Notes: a model not told the origin generated them from the sequence alone. A stretch of 48,207 nucleotides of DNA from Hyphomicrobiales bacterium (GCA_900467185.1 UBPA01000022.1:1-48207), one strand, 5' to 3'. Positions 8,808 to 17,033 are shown, counted from the stretch's first letter. Translations and numbers: made by a program.

Positions 8808-9205
8808 GGCGATGCGGTATCGACACGAACGTCATTTTGCGCCTGATCGTCAATGACGACGCCGAACAGCGTCGCCTTGCTCTTCGCTTCAGCGAGCAGA
8901 TGGGCGATACCTTCGTCGGCCATCTTACCCTCATTACGCTGATCGAATTGGACTGGGCGCTCCGCTCACGCTACGGATATTCCCGGGCAGACGTTGCCGA
9001 GGCCATCGGCAAGCTGCTTCGCGTGCGCGGCTTGTCTGTCGAGTCCCATGATCTCGTCGTGTTCGCCTTGAAGCTGATGCGTGGAAAGTCGGATTTTGCC
9101 GATGTCCTCATTGCTCTCAAGTGTCGCGAAGCTGGATGTGAGAAGACCGTGACCTTTGACCAGACAGCGGCGCGCCTCATCCCCGGAATGGAACTTCTCG
9201 CATGA
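8804..9205 (+). CDS. PIN-domain ribonuclease toxin (VapC-like)
   Basis: A 133-residue PIN-fold protein, predicted to be a magnesium-dependent ribonuclease; VapC relatives cut tRNA or the sarcin-ricin loop. The acidic catalytic set is visible: D7 (GIDTNVILR), E48 (TLIELDWAL), D97 and D100 ([10 protein letters not shown]), and D119 ([10 protein letters not shown]). The start overlaps the antitoxin stop (ATGA) and its own stop overlaps the ruvB start (ATGA at 9202-9205), so it is translationally wedged between antitoxin and ruvB. All motif positions are intact, so it is probably functional. Confidence 0.9.
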   Translation: MRRCGIDTNVILRLIVNDDAEQRRLALRFSEQMGDTFVGHLTLITLIELDWALRSRYGYSRADVAEAIGKLLRVRGLSVESHDLVVFALKLMRGKSDFADVLIALKCREAGCEKTVTFDQTAARLIPGMELLA

Positions 9206-10242
9206 CAGACGACACCCGCCTGATCTCTCCCGAAAAGCGCGGCGAGGATCTCGATACCGCGCTTCGGCCGCAGTCGCTGGACGAGTTTACCGGCCAGGCG
9301 GAGGCGCGCGCCAATCTGAAGGTGTTCATCGAGGCGGCGAAGCATCGCGGCGAGGCGCTGGATCACGTGCTGTTCGTCGGCCCGCCCGGCCTCGGCAAGA
9401 CGACGCTCGCGCAGATCATGGCCAAGGAGCTGGGCGTCAATTTCCGCTCGACCTCCGGCCCCGTCATCGCCAAGGCCGGCGATCTCGCGGCGCTGCTGAC
9501 CAATCTCGAGGAGCGCGACGTGCTCTTCATCGACGAAATCCACCGGTTGAATCCCGCGGTCGAGGAAATCCTCTACCCCGCCATGGAGGATTTCCAGCTC
9601 GACCTGATCATCGGCGAGGGTCCGGCGGCCCGGTCGGTGAAGATCGACCTGTCGAAGTTCACGTTGGTTGCCGCCACCACGCGGCTCGGGCTGCTCACCA
9701 CGCCGCTGCGCGACCGGTTCGGCATTCCCGTGCGTCTCAGCTTCTACACGGTCGAAGAGCTGGAGCTGATCGTGCGGCGCGGCGCGCGGCTGATGGGGCT
9801 TGCCATTACCGACGATGGCGCCCGCGAGATCGCGCGGCGCGCGCGCGGGACGCCGCGCATCGCCGGGCGGCTGCTGCGCCGGGTGCGGGATTTCGCGCAG
9901 GTGGCCCGGGCCGAGGCGGTCACACGGCAGATCGCCGACGAGGCGCTGACGCGTCTGCTGGTCGACAATATGGGTTTCGACCAGCTCGACACGCGCTATC
10001 TCACCATGATCGCGCTCAATTTCGCCGGCGGTCCCGTCGGCATCGAGACGATCGCGGCCGGCTTGTCGGAGCCGCGCGATGCGATCGAGGATATCATCGA
10101 GCCCTATATGATCCAGCAGGGCTTCATCCAGCGCACGCCGCGCGGCCGCGTGCTCACGGTCAATGCGTGGAAGCATCTCGGCCTCGTGCCGCCCAAGGAT
10201 CTCGAAGCCTCGCAGTTCCGCCTGTTCCAGGAGGACGACTGA
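9202..10242 (+). CDS. ruvB: Holliday junction DNA helicase motor RuvB
   Basis: AAA+ motor that drives branch migration with RuvA. The 346-residue product has the Walker A loop GPPGLGKTT (about 60-68), Walker [10 protein letters not shown] (about 110), sensor region [20 protein letters not shown], the arginine finger in [16 protein letters not shown], and a C-terminal winged helix ending [12 protein letters not shown]. The ATG overlaps the toxin stop by four bases; only a weak GGAA lies upstream, so translation probably depends on coupling to the toxin gene. This separates ruvB from ruvA, which normally abut. Confidence 0.97.
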   Translation: MTDDTRLISPEKRGEDLDTALRPQSLDEFTGQAEARANLKVFIEAAKHRGEALDHVLFVGPPGLGKTTLAQIMAKELGVNFRSTSGPVIAKAGDLAALLTNLEERDVLFIDEIHRLNPAVEEILYPAMEDFQLDLIIGEGPAARSVKIDLSKFTLVAATTRLGLLTTPLRDRFGIPVRLSFYTVEELELIVRRGARLMGLAITDDGAREIARRARGTPRIAGRLLRRVRDFAQVARAEAVTRQIADEALTRLLVDNMGFDQLDTRYLTMIALNFAGGPVGIETIAAGLSEPRDAIEDIIEPYMIQQGFIQRTPRGRVLTVNAWKHLGLVPPKDLEASQFRLFQEDD

Positions 10243-11112
10243 GTGCTCTCGCGGCGCGGGTTCCTGAAGACGTTCGGTGCGTTCGTGCTGGCGGCCTTGT
10301 CCACCGGCGCCTATGCCGTCGGCATCGAGCCGGGCCGCCGCCCGCGCGTCGTCACCCACCGCATCACGCCCCCCGGCTGGCCGCAGGGTCTGACGCTGCG
10401 GCTCGTTCTGGTCAGCGACATCCACGCCTGCGACCCCTTCATGCCCGCGTCGCGGATCGCCGAGATCGCCCATCAGGCGAACGGGCTTGGCGGCGACATG
10501 ATCCTGCTGCTCGGGGACTTTCTCTCGGGCATGCGCTTCGGCACGCCGGTGCCGCCGCAGGCCTGGGGCGCGGCATTGCGGCCCTTGCGCGCGCCGCTCG
10601 GCGTTCACGCCATTCTTGGCAATCACGACTGGCTCGATGATCCCCACGCCATGGCGACGGGCCGACCGGCGATCGTCGAGGCCGTGCTCGCCGATCTCGG
10701 CGTGCCGCTCTACAGCAACACGGCGGTGCGGCTCGAAAAGGATGGTCATGCCTTCTGGCTTGCCGGTCTTGCCGATCAACTGTTTCCGGCCACGGGGCTC
10801 GACGATCTCGCCGGGACGCTCACCAGTGTGACCGATGATGCGCCGGTCATTCTCATGGCGCACGAGCCGGATGTTTTCCCGACCGTGCCCGCGCGCGTCG
10901 CCGTCACGCTCTCCGGGCACACCCATGGCGGGCAGATTCGCCTGTTCGGGTTTTCGCCCGTCGTGCCCTCGCGCTATGGCAGCCGCTATGCCTATGGGCA
11001 CATTGTCGAGGAGGGTCGCCATCTCGTCGTTTCCGGCGGGCTCGGAACCTCCATTCTTCCTGTCCGGCTCGGTTCGCCGCCGGAGATCACCGTCGTGGAG
11101 TTGAGCTCATGA
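10243..11112 (+). CDS. Tat-exported metallophosphoesterase (YaeI/YkuE-like)
   Basis: A 289-residue calcineurin-like phosphoesterase with a twin-arginine signal (SRRGFLK at residues 3-9, hydrophobic stretch to about 25), so it is exported folded. Metal-binding motifs are complete: LVSDIHACD, LLLGDFLSG, ILGNHDWLDD, LMAHEPDVF and LSGHTHGGQIR. Relatives YaeI/YkuE act on phospholipid or envelope phosphoesters. The GTG start follows the ruvB TGA with no spacer, and the end overlaps the Nudix gene by four bases (ATGA), so it belongs to the same translated chain. Its substrate is unknown. Confidence 0.9.
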   Translation: MLSRRGFLKTFGAFVLAALSTGAYAVGIEPGRRPRVVTHRITPPGWPQGLTLRLVLVSDIHACDPFMPASRIAEIAHQANGLGGDMILLLGDFLSGMRFGTPVPPQAWGAALRPLRAPLGVHAILGNHDWLDDPHAMATGRPAIVEAVLADLGVPLYSNTAVRLEKDGHAFWLAGLADQLFPATGLDDLAGTLTSVTDDAPVILMAHEPDVFPTVPARVAVTLSGHTHGGQIRLFGFSPVVPSRYGSRYAYGHIVEEGRHLVVSGGLGTSILPVRLGSPPEITVVELSS

Positions 11113-11618
11113 GCAAGCGCAAGATGGTCCGGCTCGATGCCGGCAGCAAGCGGTTCAATTTCCGCATCGCCGGGCTCGGCTTCCGCGATGGCTACGTCCT
11201 CGTCCATCGGGCGGTGCATGAGACGTTCTGGACCTTTCCCGGCGGTCGCGCCGAAATCGGCGAGACCTCGGAGGCGACGCTTCGTCGCGAGATGCAGGAG
11301 GAACTGGGCGTCGATGTCACCGTCGGGCGGCTGCTCTGGACAGTCGAGAATTTCTTCCACTACGAGGCGCGCGACTTTCACGAGATCGGCTTCTACTACC
11401 TCATGACCGTGCCCATGGTCTTTCCCTTCCACCCGAGCGAGATCGTGCATCGCAATCGGGACGGCAAGAGCGATCTCGAGTTCAAATGGGTGCCGGCGAC
11501 GGTCGCCGCACTTCGGGCGCTCGACATCCCGCCTTACTTCATTGCCGAAGAGATCGAGACCTTGCCGGAGACCAGCCGGCACGTCGTCTGGCACGATGGC
11601 GATCTCGACCGCGACTGA
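11109..11618 (+). CDS. Nudix hydrolase
   Basis: A 169-residue hydrolase of nucleoside-diphosphate-linked compounds. The full Nudix box is present: GGRAEIGETS followed by EATLRREMQEELGV, matching Gx5Ex7REUxEExGU, with the RE..EE metal-binding residues intact. An upstream strand (FWTFPGG) and downstream FHEIGFYYL fit the fold. The ATG overlaps the phosphoesterase stop by four bases. The specific substrate cannot be predicted; proximity to repair genes may be accidental. Confidence 0.92.
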   Translation: MSKRKMVRLDAGSKRFNFRIAGLGFRDGYVLVHRAVHETFWTFPGGRAEIGETSEATLRREMQEELGVDVTVGRLLWTVENFFHYEARDFHEIGFYYLMTVPMVFPFHPSEIVHRNRDGKSDLEFKWVPATVAALRALDIPPYFIAEEIETLPETSRHVVWHDGDLDRD

Positions 11619-11682
11619 GGGAACCCGTTTCCCGCGCGCGCATTTCCTCAGGCGACCGAAAACCACGTCAGAGGAGCGAGCG

Positions 11683-11898
11683 ATGAAGAAATTTACCAAG
11701 GGCACCACCGTTTCGTGGAAATGGGGGCAGGGCACGGCGGAAGGCAAGGTGGATGAGAGCTTTACCGAGGATGTCGAGCGCACGATCAAGGGCCACAAGA
11801 TCAAGCGCAAGGCTTCGACCGACGAGCCGGCCTACCTCATCAGCCAGGACGACGGCGCGCATGTGCTCAAAAGCCATTCGGAACTGAGCGCGAGCTGA
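11683..11898 (+). CDS. DUF2945 (HVA1/Tudor-like) small protein
   Basis: A 71-residue basic protein of the DUF2945 family, whose fungal relatives are annotated as hypervirulence-associated Tudor-like domains. It shows the characteristic KGTTVSWKWGQGTAEGKV strand pair and the C-terminal PAYLISQDDGAHVLKSHSEL. GAGGAG at 11671-11676 marks ATG 11683 as the start; a longer in-frame reading to 11542 is out of character. The stop shares one base with the next start (TGATG). Function is unknown; many bacteria carry such genes near stress functions. Confidence 0.85.
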   Translation: MKKFTKGTTVSWKWGQGTAEGKVDESFTEDVERTIKGHKIKRKASTDEPAYLISQDDGAHVLKSHSELSAS

Positions 11899-12215
11899 TG
11901 GCCGGCGATCACGTTCCCCCGGAGGCCGTCGCCAAGGCGGCCGAGAAGGGCCTCGAACTGCGCGAAACATTCAAGCGCGGCGGCACGCAGGTGGGCGTTG
12001 CCCGCGCCCGCGATCTCAAGAACCGCGCCAATCTCTCGCCCGACACGATCAAGCGCATGTCGAGCTATTTCTCCCGGCACAAGGTCGACAAGCGCGCGAA
12101 GAATTTCGGCGACGACAGCGATCCGTCCCCCGGCTACATCGCCTGGCTGCTCTGGGGCGGCGATGCCGGGCGGGACTGGGCGGAGAAGCAGAAGGGGAAG
12201 ATAGGGAAAGAGTGA
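11898..12215 (+). CDS. Small protein with phage-type GVARARDLxN domain
   Basis: A 105-residue hydrophilic protein. From about residue 33 it reads VGVARARDLKNRANLSPDT, then IKRMSSYFSRHKVDKRAKNF and ends GYIAWLLWGGDAGRDWAEKQ. I recognise this pattern from small domains attached to phage and prophage proteins and from short stand-alone proteins in soil bacteria, but I have no reliable name or function for it. It is coupled to the DUF2945 gene by a TGATG overlap, so the two are very likely produced together. Confidence 0.7.
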   Translation: MAGDHVPPEAVAKAAEKGLELRETFKRGGTQVGVARARDLKNRANLSPDTIKRMSSYFSRHKVDKRAKNFGDDSDPSPGYIAWLLWGGDAGRDWAEKQKGKIGKE

Positions 12216-12273
12216 GTGGTGAGCCGTGAGCCGTGAGGAGGGCTTCGGCAGTCGGCAGTGGGGATTTGGCCTC

Positions 12274-13173
12274 TTAAGGCTTGGTGACCAGGCGTTCTGC
12301 GAGGGCTGCGATGTCAGCGCGGAAGCGGTCGTTCCCGCCGGGGTGCCAGCCGAGGGAGCGCAGGCGGGTCGTGTCCATCCGGCTGAAGAGACTTTTGTCG
12401 AACGGCTCGGGAAGGGGATGGATAGAAGCCGTGGCCTGCTGGAGTTCCGAGAGCACATCGTGGTGGCTCGTCAGGCGGTCGGAGGCGTTGAAGGCCGTGT
12501 TCCCGACAAGGGCTACATCGGCCGTCAGCAGCAGACGAACGGCGGCGGCGAGATCGTCGCCATGCACCTCCGTCCCCACGCGATCCTCGACCGGACGGCC
12601 GGCGAGATAGTCGCGCGCCAGCGTTTCCCATTTGTGCGGCAGGCCGGGGAGCAGGCCGTAGACGCCGGTGGAGCGAATGCTTGCCGTCAAGAAGTCCGAT
12701 GTGCGGAGGGCCGCCAGCGCCTGTTCCGCTTCCCATTTGACGATGCCGTAAAGGCTTTCCGGGGCGGGCGCCATCGTCTCGCTCAGGAGGTCGCCCGAGG
12801 GCTGTGGACCGTAGACGGCGCGGCTCGACAGGAAGAGGCAGCGCCGGACGCCCGCCCGCTTCGCCGCCGTGAACAGCCGCAGGGAGCCATCGACATTGGC
12901 CCGCCGGAAGCCTTCTGGGTCGTTCCCTTCGCCACCGCGATAGCGACCGGGTACATGCTGGAACGCGGCGTGGACGACGGCGTCGCATCCCTCGAAGCTG
13001 GGCAGAGGCGCGTCGCGGTCGAGCGAGAGGAAAACGGTCTCGACAGGACGCGAGACGGGCAGGGCGGCGGTTATGTCCCGGACGCCCGCCACCACCTCGT
13101 GACCCTGCGCCAGCAGATGTTCCACCACGAAGCGCCCGACGATGCCCGTTGCGCCCGAGACCAGCACCCGCAT
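12274..13173 (-). CDS. sqdC: SqdC-like NAD-dependent epimerase/reductase
   Basis: An extended short-chain dehydrogenase of 299 residues: N-terminal MRVLVSGATGIVGRFV nucleotide-binding loop, LFLSSRAVYGP with the catalytic Ser, and YGIVKWEAEQ providing the Tyr-x3-Lys pair. It is the last gene of a three-gene minus-strand operon; its ATG shares a base with the sqdD stop. In Rhodobacter sphaeroides, sqdC mutants lose sulfolipid and accumulate a sulfoquinovosyl-dihydroxyacetone. I assign sqdC from position and fold; the sequence alone shows only the epimerase/reductase family. Confidence 0.78.
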   Translation of the reverse strand: MRVLVSGATGIVGRFVVEHLLAQGHEVVAGVRDITAALPVSRPVETVFLSLDRDAPLPSFEGCDAVVHAAFQHVPGRYRGGEGNDPEGFRRANVDGSLRLFTAAKRAGVRRCLFLSSRAVYGPQPSGDLLSETMAPAPESLYGIVKWEAEQALAALRTSDFLTASIRSTGVYGLLPGLPHKWETLARDYLAGRPVEDRVGTEVHGDDLAAAVRLLLTADVALVGNTAFNASDRLTSHHDVLSELQQATASIHPLPEPFDKSLFSRMDTTRLRSLGWHPGGNDRFRADIAALAERLVTKP

Positions 13174-14006
13174 CAGCCGTCTCGTTCGCTAGAGAGAGGA
13201 TGGGGAAGGCTGGCAATATCGGGAATATCAGCGCCATCGTGGAACGCATGCCAGAGGTCGATCAGCGGTTTCAGCGTCTCCGCCTTCGGGTGATCCGTCT
13301 CCCATGGCTTTTCATACTGGTAGTGCAGCACGCCGATGGACGGCCAGTCCCAGAGCGCCGGCAGCGCGAACCAGACATATTGCAGCATGTTCATCGTCAC
13401 CGGCAGGCCGTGCCAGTCGGGAAAGAAGGCCTGCAGAAAACTCTGGTCGGTGCGGGGCCAGAAGGCGTCCGTCCCGTCCAGCCTTTGCAGCATCGCCCGG
13501 AACGTCTCGTCCGACGGTTTCGCCACAAAGACGCCGGAGTTCAGCCGGTGGAAATCGGCAAGGCTTTCATAGACGTTCGGCGCGGCGGAGAATTCCGGAT
13601 AGGCGAAGAACCGGTCGATGTTCTTCAGCACCAGCGCATCCGCATCGATGAAGATGCAGCGCTCGTAGTCCGTCAACTGCCAGAGCCGCAGCTTGCAGAA
13701 ATTGTCGAGCGGGGAGTGGAAAGCCGGCTTTCGCCCCTTGGTGAACGGGGCTGCGGCATGCACGTTGCGCCGCGCATGCCGCTCGTTGAACGCGTCCGAC
13801 AGCGGCAGCAGATCGGTCTCGACCAGCCGCACGTCGAATGCGGAGAGCGGCGCGAGGGCATCCATCGCCACAGCCGGCGTATGGAGAACGACGATATCGG
13901 CCGCCGTGCCCGTGCGGCGGATCGAGCGGCAGAGCGCTTTCGCGCCCATCGCATAATCCGCATTGGTCACCAGCGTGACGAAGGCGTGGGTGCCGCCCCC
14001 GCTCAT
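13173..14006 (-). CDS. sqdD: SqdD-like glycosyltransferase (GT8, glycogenin-like)
   Basis: A 277-residue family 8 glycosyltransferase: HAFVTLVTNADYAMGAKALC at the N-terminus, metal-binding DADAL in RCIFIDADALVLKNIDRFF, FHRLNSGVFVAKPS, and the DQSFLQAFF loop. Glycogenin-like SqdD is required for sulfolipid in Rhodobacter, where mutants accumulate UDP-sulfoquinovose; it is therefore the proposed sulfoquinovosyl transferase. The start overlaps the sqdB stop by four bases and its stop overlaps the sqdC start by one, giving a tightly coupled operon. Confidence 0.82.
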   Translation of the reverse strand: MSGGGTHAFVTLVTNADYAMGAKALCRSIRRTGTAADIVVLHTPAVAMDALAPLSAFDVRLVETDLLPLSDAFNERHARRNVHAAAPFTKGRKPAFHSPLDNFCKLRLWQLTDYERCIFIDADALVLKNIDRFFAYPEFSAAPNVYESLADFHRLNSGVFVAKPSDETFRAMLQRLDGTDAFWPRTDQSFLQAFFPDWHGLPVTMNMLQYVWFALPALWDWPSIGVLHYQYEKPWETDHPKAETLKPLIDLWHAFHDGADIPDIASLPHPLSSERDG

Positions 14007-15223
14007 GACACCGATTTCAGCCGGCGCCCTTCCGGATCGTGGACGATCTTGGCCGCGATGTCCTTCGTCCAGGCAGAAACGGCGGGCACACGGCTGCGAT
14101 CGACGCGGTAGCTGTATTTCTTCGCCACATCGACGATCTCCGACAGCAGGCCGTCCTTCAGCTTCGTCGGGGCAAGACCGAGATCGAGGAACTTGTCGTT
14201 CTTCACCACCAGCTCGTTTTCCGGGGCTTCCTTGCGCGGGTTCGGCAGCCAGGCGATCTCGGCGCCCGTCATGTCGCCGATCATCCGGGCGAGGTCGCGC
14301 ACCCGGTGCGTCTCGGTCATCTGGTTGAAGATCTCGACGCGCGATCCCCGGGCCGGCGGGCTCTTCAGCGCCAGCTCGATGCAGCGCACGGAGTCCTGAA
14401 TGTGGATGAAGGCGCGGGTCTGCCCGCCGGTGCCGTGCACGGTTAGGGGATAGCCGATGGCCGCCTGGATGAGGAAGCGGTTCAGCACCGTGCCGTAGTC
14501 GCCGTCATAGTCGAAGCGGTTGACCAGCTGCTCGTGGCGGCGGGTCTGCGCGGTGTGGGTGCCCCAGACGATGCCCTGGTGCAGGTCGGTGATGCGCAGG
14601 GCGTCGTTCTTGGCGTAGAACTGGAACAGCAGCTGATCGAGGCACTTGGTCATGTGATAGATCGAGCCGGGATTAGCCGGGTAAAGAATCTCCTGGGCGA
14701 CCGTCTCGCCGCTCTCGGTGGTGATACCGACCGGCAGGTAGCCCTCGGGGATCGCGGCACCCACGGTCGAATAGCCGTAAACGCCCATGGTGCCCAGATG
14801 CACCAGATGCGCGTCCAGGTTCAGCTCCACCAGCGCGTTGAGCAGGTTGTGCGTGGCGGAGACGTTGTTGTTGACGGTGTAGTTCTTGTGCCGGTCGCTC
14901 TTCATCGAGTAGGGCGCAGCGCGCTGTTCGGCAAAGTGGATGACGGCATCCGGGCGGTGCTCGGCCAGCCAGTTCTTCAGGAGCTCGTAGTCGCGCCCGA
15001 GGTCGATCAGGTTGAAGTGAATGCGGCGCCCGGTCTCGGCATGCCAGATGCGCGTGCGCTCCTGGATCGAGTCCATGGGGGTGAGCGATTGCACGCCGAG
15101 TTCGGTGTCGATCCACCGGCGGGAGAGATTGTCGAGGATATGGACGTCGTGGCCTGCCTCCGAGAGGTGCAGGGCCGTCGGCCAGCCGATGAACCCGTCT
15201 CCGCCCATCACTGCAATCTTCAT
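14003..15223 (-). CDS. sqdB: UDP-sulfoquinovose synthase
   Basis: Joins sulfite to UDP-glucose to make UDP-sulfoquinovose, the head-group donor for the anionic lipid sulfoquinovosyl diacylglycerol. The 406-residue protein is unmistakably SqdB: VMGGDGFIGWPTALHLSEAG at the NAD loop, SRRWIDTELG, the TMGVYG strand, and YHMTKCLD with the catalytic Tyr-x3-Lys. ATG at 15223 was chosen over an in-frame start at 15289 because AGGAGG lies 8 bases upstream and the Rossmann strand starts there. It heads the sqdBDC operon, divergent from ybgC across 171 bases. Confidence 0.95.
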   Translation of the reverse strand: MKIAVMGGDGFIGWPTALHLSEAGHDVHILDNLSRRWIDTELGVQSLTPMDSIQERTRIWHAETGRRIHFNLIDLGRDYELLKNWLAEHRPDAVIHFAEQRAAPYSMKSDRHKNYTVNNNVSATHNLLNALVELNLDAHLVHLGTMGVYGYSTVGAAIPEGYLPVGITTESGETVAQEILYPANPGSIYHMTKCLDQLLFQFYAKNDALRITDLHQGIVWGTHTAQTRRHEQLVNRFDYDGDYGTVLNRFLIQAAIGYPLTVHGTGGQTRAFIHIQDSVRCIELALKSPPARGSRVEIFNQMTETHRVRDLARMIGDMTGAEIAWLPNPRKEAPENELVVKNDKFLDLGLAPTKLKDGLLSEIVDVAKKYSYRVDRSRVPAVSAWTKDIAAKIVHDPEGRRLKSVS

Positions 15224-15394
15224 GACGTCGCCTCCTGGAGATATGTCGGTCGGCGGTAGCAGCGTCCCGAACGAATTTTGCGCCTTCACCGCTGTAATTA
15301 GAAATCATGACAGTTGTTCAATGCTTGTCGCGATGCGTTCTTTGCGCCACAACGACCCCCACAGGTATGATGACGGCGAAAGAGGCGGCAGAAC

Positions 15395-15826
15395 GTGGAT
15401 TTCTCGATTGCGGGTACGCTGAGCGACGAGGGGCATCGGCTCCACCAGCGGGTCTATTACGAAGACACGGATTTCTCCGGCCTCGTCTATCACGCCCGCT
15501 ATCTGCATTTTCTCGAGCGCGGCCGCACGGATTACCTGCGCTGCCTCGGCGTCGAGCAGCGGGCGCTGCTGACGGCGGATGCCGAAGGCCTCGTCTTCGT
15601 CGTCCACCGCATGGAGATCGACTTTCGCCTGCCGGCCCGCATGGACGATATCCTCGAGATCCGCACCGTGACGGAAAAGGCCGGCGGCGCGAAGATGGTG
15701 CTGCAACAGCAGATCCTCAGCAGTGATCGCCTGCTGATCGCCGCCAAGGTCATCATCGCCGTCATCAACGGTGCCGGCCGTCCACGGCGGCTGCCGGAAA
15801 CGCTGGCCGCGAAATTCCTCGCCTGA
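15395..15826 (+). CDS. ybgC: Tol-Pal-associated acyl-CoA thioesterase
   Basis: Hot-dog-fold thioesterase of the YbgC family, 143 residues, thought to link Tol-Pal with phospholipid metabolism. The catalytic loop VYYEDTDFSGLVYHARYLHF carries D26 and H33 in the expected places, and VHRMEIDFRLPARMDD is typical. The start is a GTG at 15395, with an AGAGGCGG ribosome site about ten bases upstream. In most Proteobacteria ybgC abuts tolQ; here a glycosyltransferase gene stands between them. Confidence 0.94.
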   Translation: MDFSIAGTLSDEGHRLHQRVYYEDTDFSGLVYHARYLHFLERGRTDYLRCLGVEQRALLTADAEGLVFVVHRMEIDFRLPARMDDILEIRTVTEKAGGAKMVLQQQILSSDRLLIAAKVIIAVINGAGRPRRLPETLAAKFLA

Positions 15827-15921
15827 GACAACGCGTTTCGCGATCGCGCAGGCTGCTAACCGAAGGTTCACCCCCCGCATGCTACAGGCCTTTCTGCTAC
15901 GGAAGGGTCGGAGGGGTGTCC

Positions 15922-16956
15922 ATGAAGATAGCCGTCAACGCGCGGGTCACGAAGTTCGCGATGGGTGGCCAGCAGCGGGTTGCCGCCGAGATCGCCACGC
16001 GGCTGGGCCCGATGACGGAAATCGTACCGGATCGCCCGCTCGGCGGCATGAAGGCGCATGCCTGGGAGCAGGTCGTGCTGCCGGTTCGCGCCCGCGGCCA
16101 TCTCCTCTGGTCGCCCTCGGCCACCGGGCCTGTCGCCAAGGGAGATCAGGTCGTCACCCTCCACGACGTCGCCTTTCTGGACGTGCCCGACTTCTTCTCC
16201 CGCTCGTTCACGGCGTTCTACAAGGCGCTGCTGCCGGTGCTGGTCCGCCGCGTCGCGCGGGTCGTCACCGTGTCGGAGTTCTCGCGCCGGCGCATCGCGG
16301 CCACGCTTCCGATCGATGAGAGCCGGATCGACGTCATCCCGAACGGCGTCAGCAACCATTTCCGCCCGCATGCGCCGCACGAAATCGCGGCCACCCGAGC
16401 AGCCCTCGATCTGCCCGAACGATACCTGCTGCTGCAGGCGACCGCCGACCGGCGCAAGAACCTGGCAGCGACGCTGCGCGCCTGGGCGATCGCGCAACGC
16501 GCGCTTGATCCGGATATCGCGCTCGTCGTCTCCGGCAATCTCGGGCGCGCGCATGTCTTCGGCGACTTCGAGGCCCTTCCCGACGTGCCCCGCACGAAGC
16601 TGATCGGCTATGTCGAGGAAGCGCATATGGGGGCGCTGATGGCGGGTGCGCAGGCCTTTCTGTTTCCCTCGCTCTACGAGGGCTTCGGCCTGCCGATCAT
16701 CGAGGCCATGGCCTGCAACACGCCGGTGCTGACGGCGTCGGCCACCGCCACAGGCGAGATCGCCGGCAACGCGGCCAGGCTGGTCGATCCCACCTCCGAC
16801 ACCGCGATCGCGGACGGCATCGTGGCGCTGATGCGCGACGAGGCCCTGCGGACGCGGCTTGCGGCAGACGGCCTCGTGCGCGCACGGGGTTTCTCCTGGG
16901 ACAACGCCACTGACCGATACCGCACGCTCTTCCGCGCGCTGGGTGCGGATATCTGA
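15922..16956 (+). CDS. GT4-family glycosyltransferase
   Basis: A 344-residue retaining GT-B glycosyltransferase of family 4. It has the acceptor half with VNARVTKFAMGGQQRVAAEI, then WSPSATGPVAKGDQVVTLHD, and the donor half with VIPNGVSNHF, LLLQATADRRKNL, and the EGFGLPIIEAMACNTPV signature whose Glu residues bind the nucleotide sugar. ATG 15922 sits 5 bases after GGAGGGG; a GTG at 15916 is in frame but would fall inside that site. It lies between ybgC and tolQ, codirectional, which suggests an envelope or surface polysaccharide role, but donor and acceptor are not predictable. Confidence 0.88.
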   Translation: MKIAVNARVTKFAMGGQQRVAAEIATRLGPMTEIVPDRPLGGMKAHAWEQVVLPVRARGHLLWSPSATGPVAKGDQVVTLHDVAFLDVPDFFSRSFTAFYKALLPVLVRRVARVVTVSEFSRRRIAATLPIDESRIDVIPNGVSNHFRPHAPHEIAATRAALDLPERYLLLQATADRRKNLAATLRAWAIAQRALDPDIALVVSGNLGRAHVFGDFEALPDVPRTKLIGYVEEAHMGALMAGAQAFLFPSLYEGFGLPIIEAMACNTPVLTASATATGEIAGNAARLVDPTSDTAIADGIVALMRDEALRTRLAADGLVRARGFSWDNATDRYRTLFRALGADI

Positions 16957-17017
16957 CGGTCTCGCCGGACACGCAGCCGCGCTTTCACGCGGGTTGCAAG
17001 CGGCCGATGCTCGCGCG

Positions 17018-17033
17018 GTAACACTCCCTTAAC
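17018..17033 (+). promoter_or_regulatory. Near-consensus CtrA-type box upstream of tolQ
   Basis: GTAA at 17018-17021, seven bases, then TTAAC at 17029-17033: one mismatch from TTAA-N7-TTAAC, the site of the alphaproteobacterial cell-cycle regulator CtrA. It lies 214 bases before tolQ in the 290-base gap after the glycosyltransferase gene. Cell-cycle control of Tol-Pal, which acts at the division site, would be sensible, but with one mismatch this is only a candidate. Confidence 0.4.

Noticed and set aside
8971-11022. 683-codon open frame antisense to vapC, ruvB and the phosphoesterase
   Set aside because: Overlaps three genes with clear motifs; composition is that of a shadow frame.
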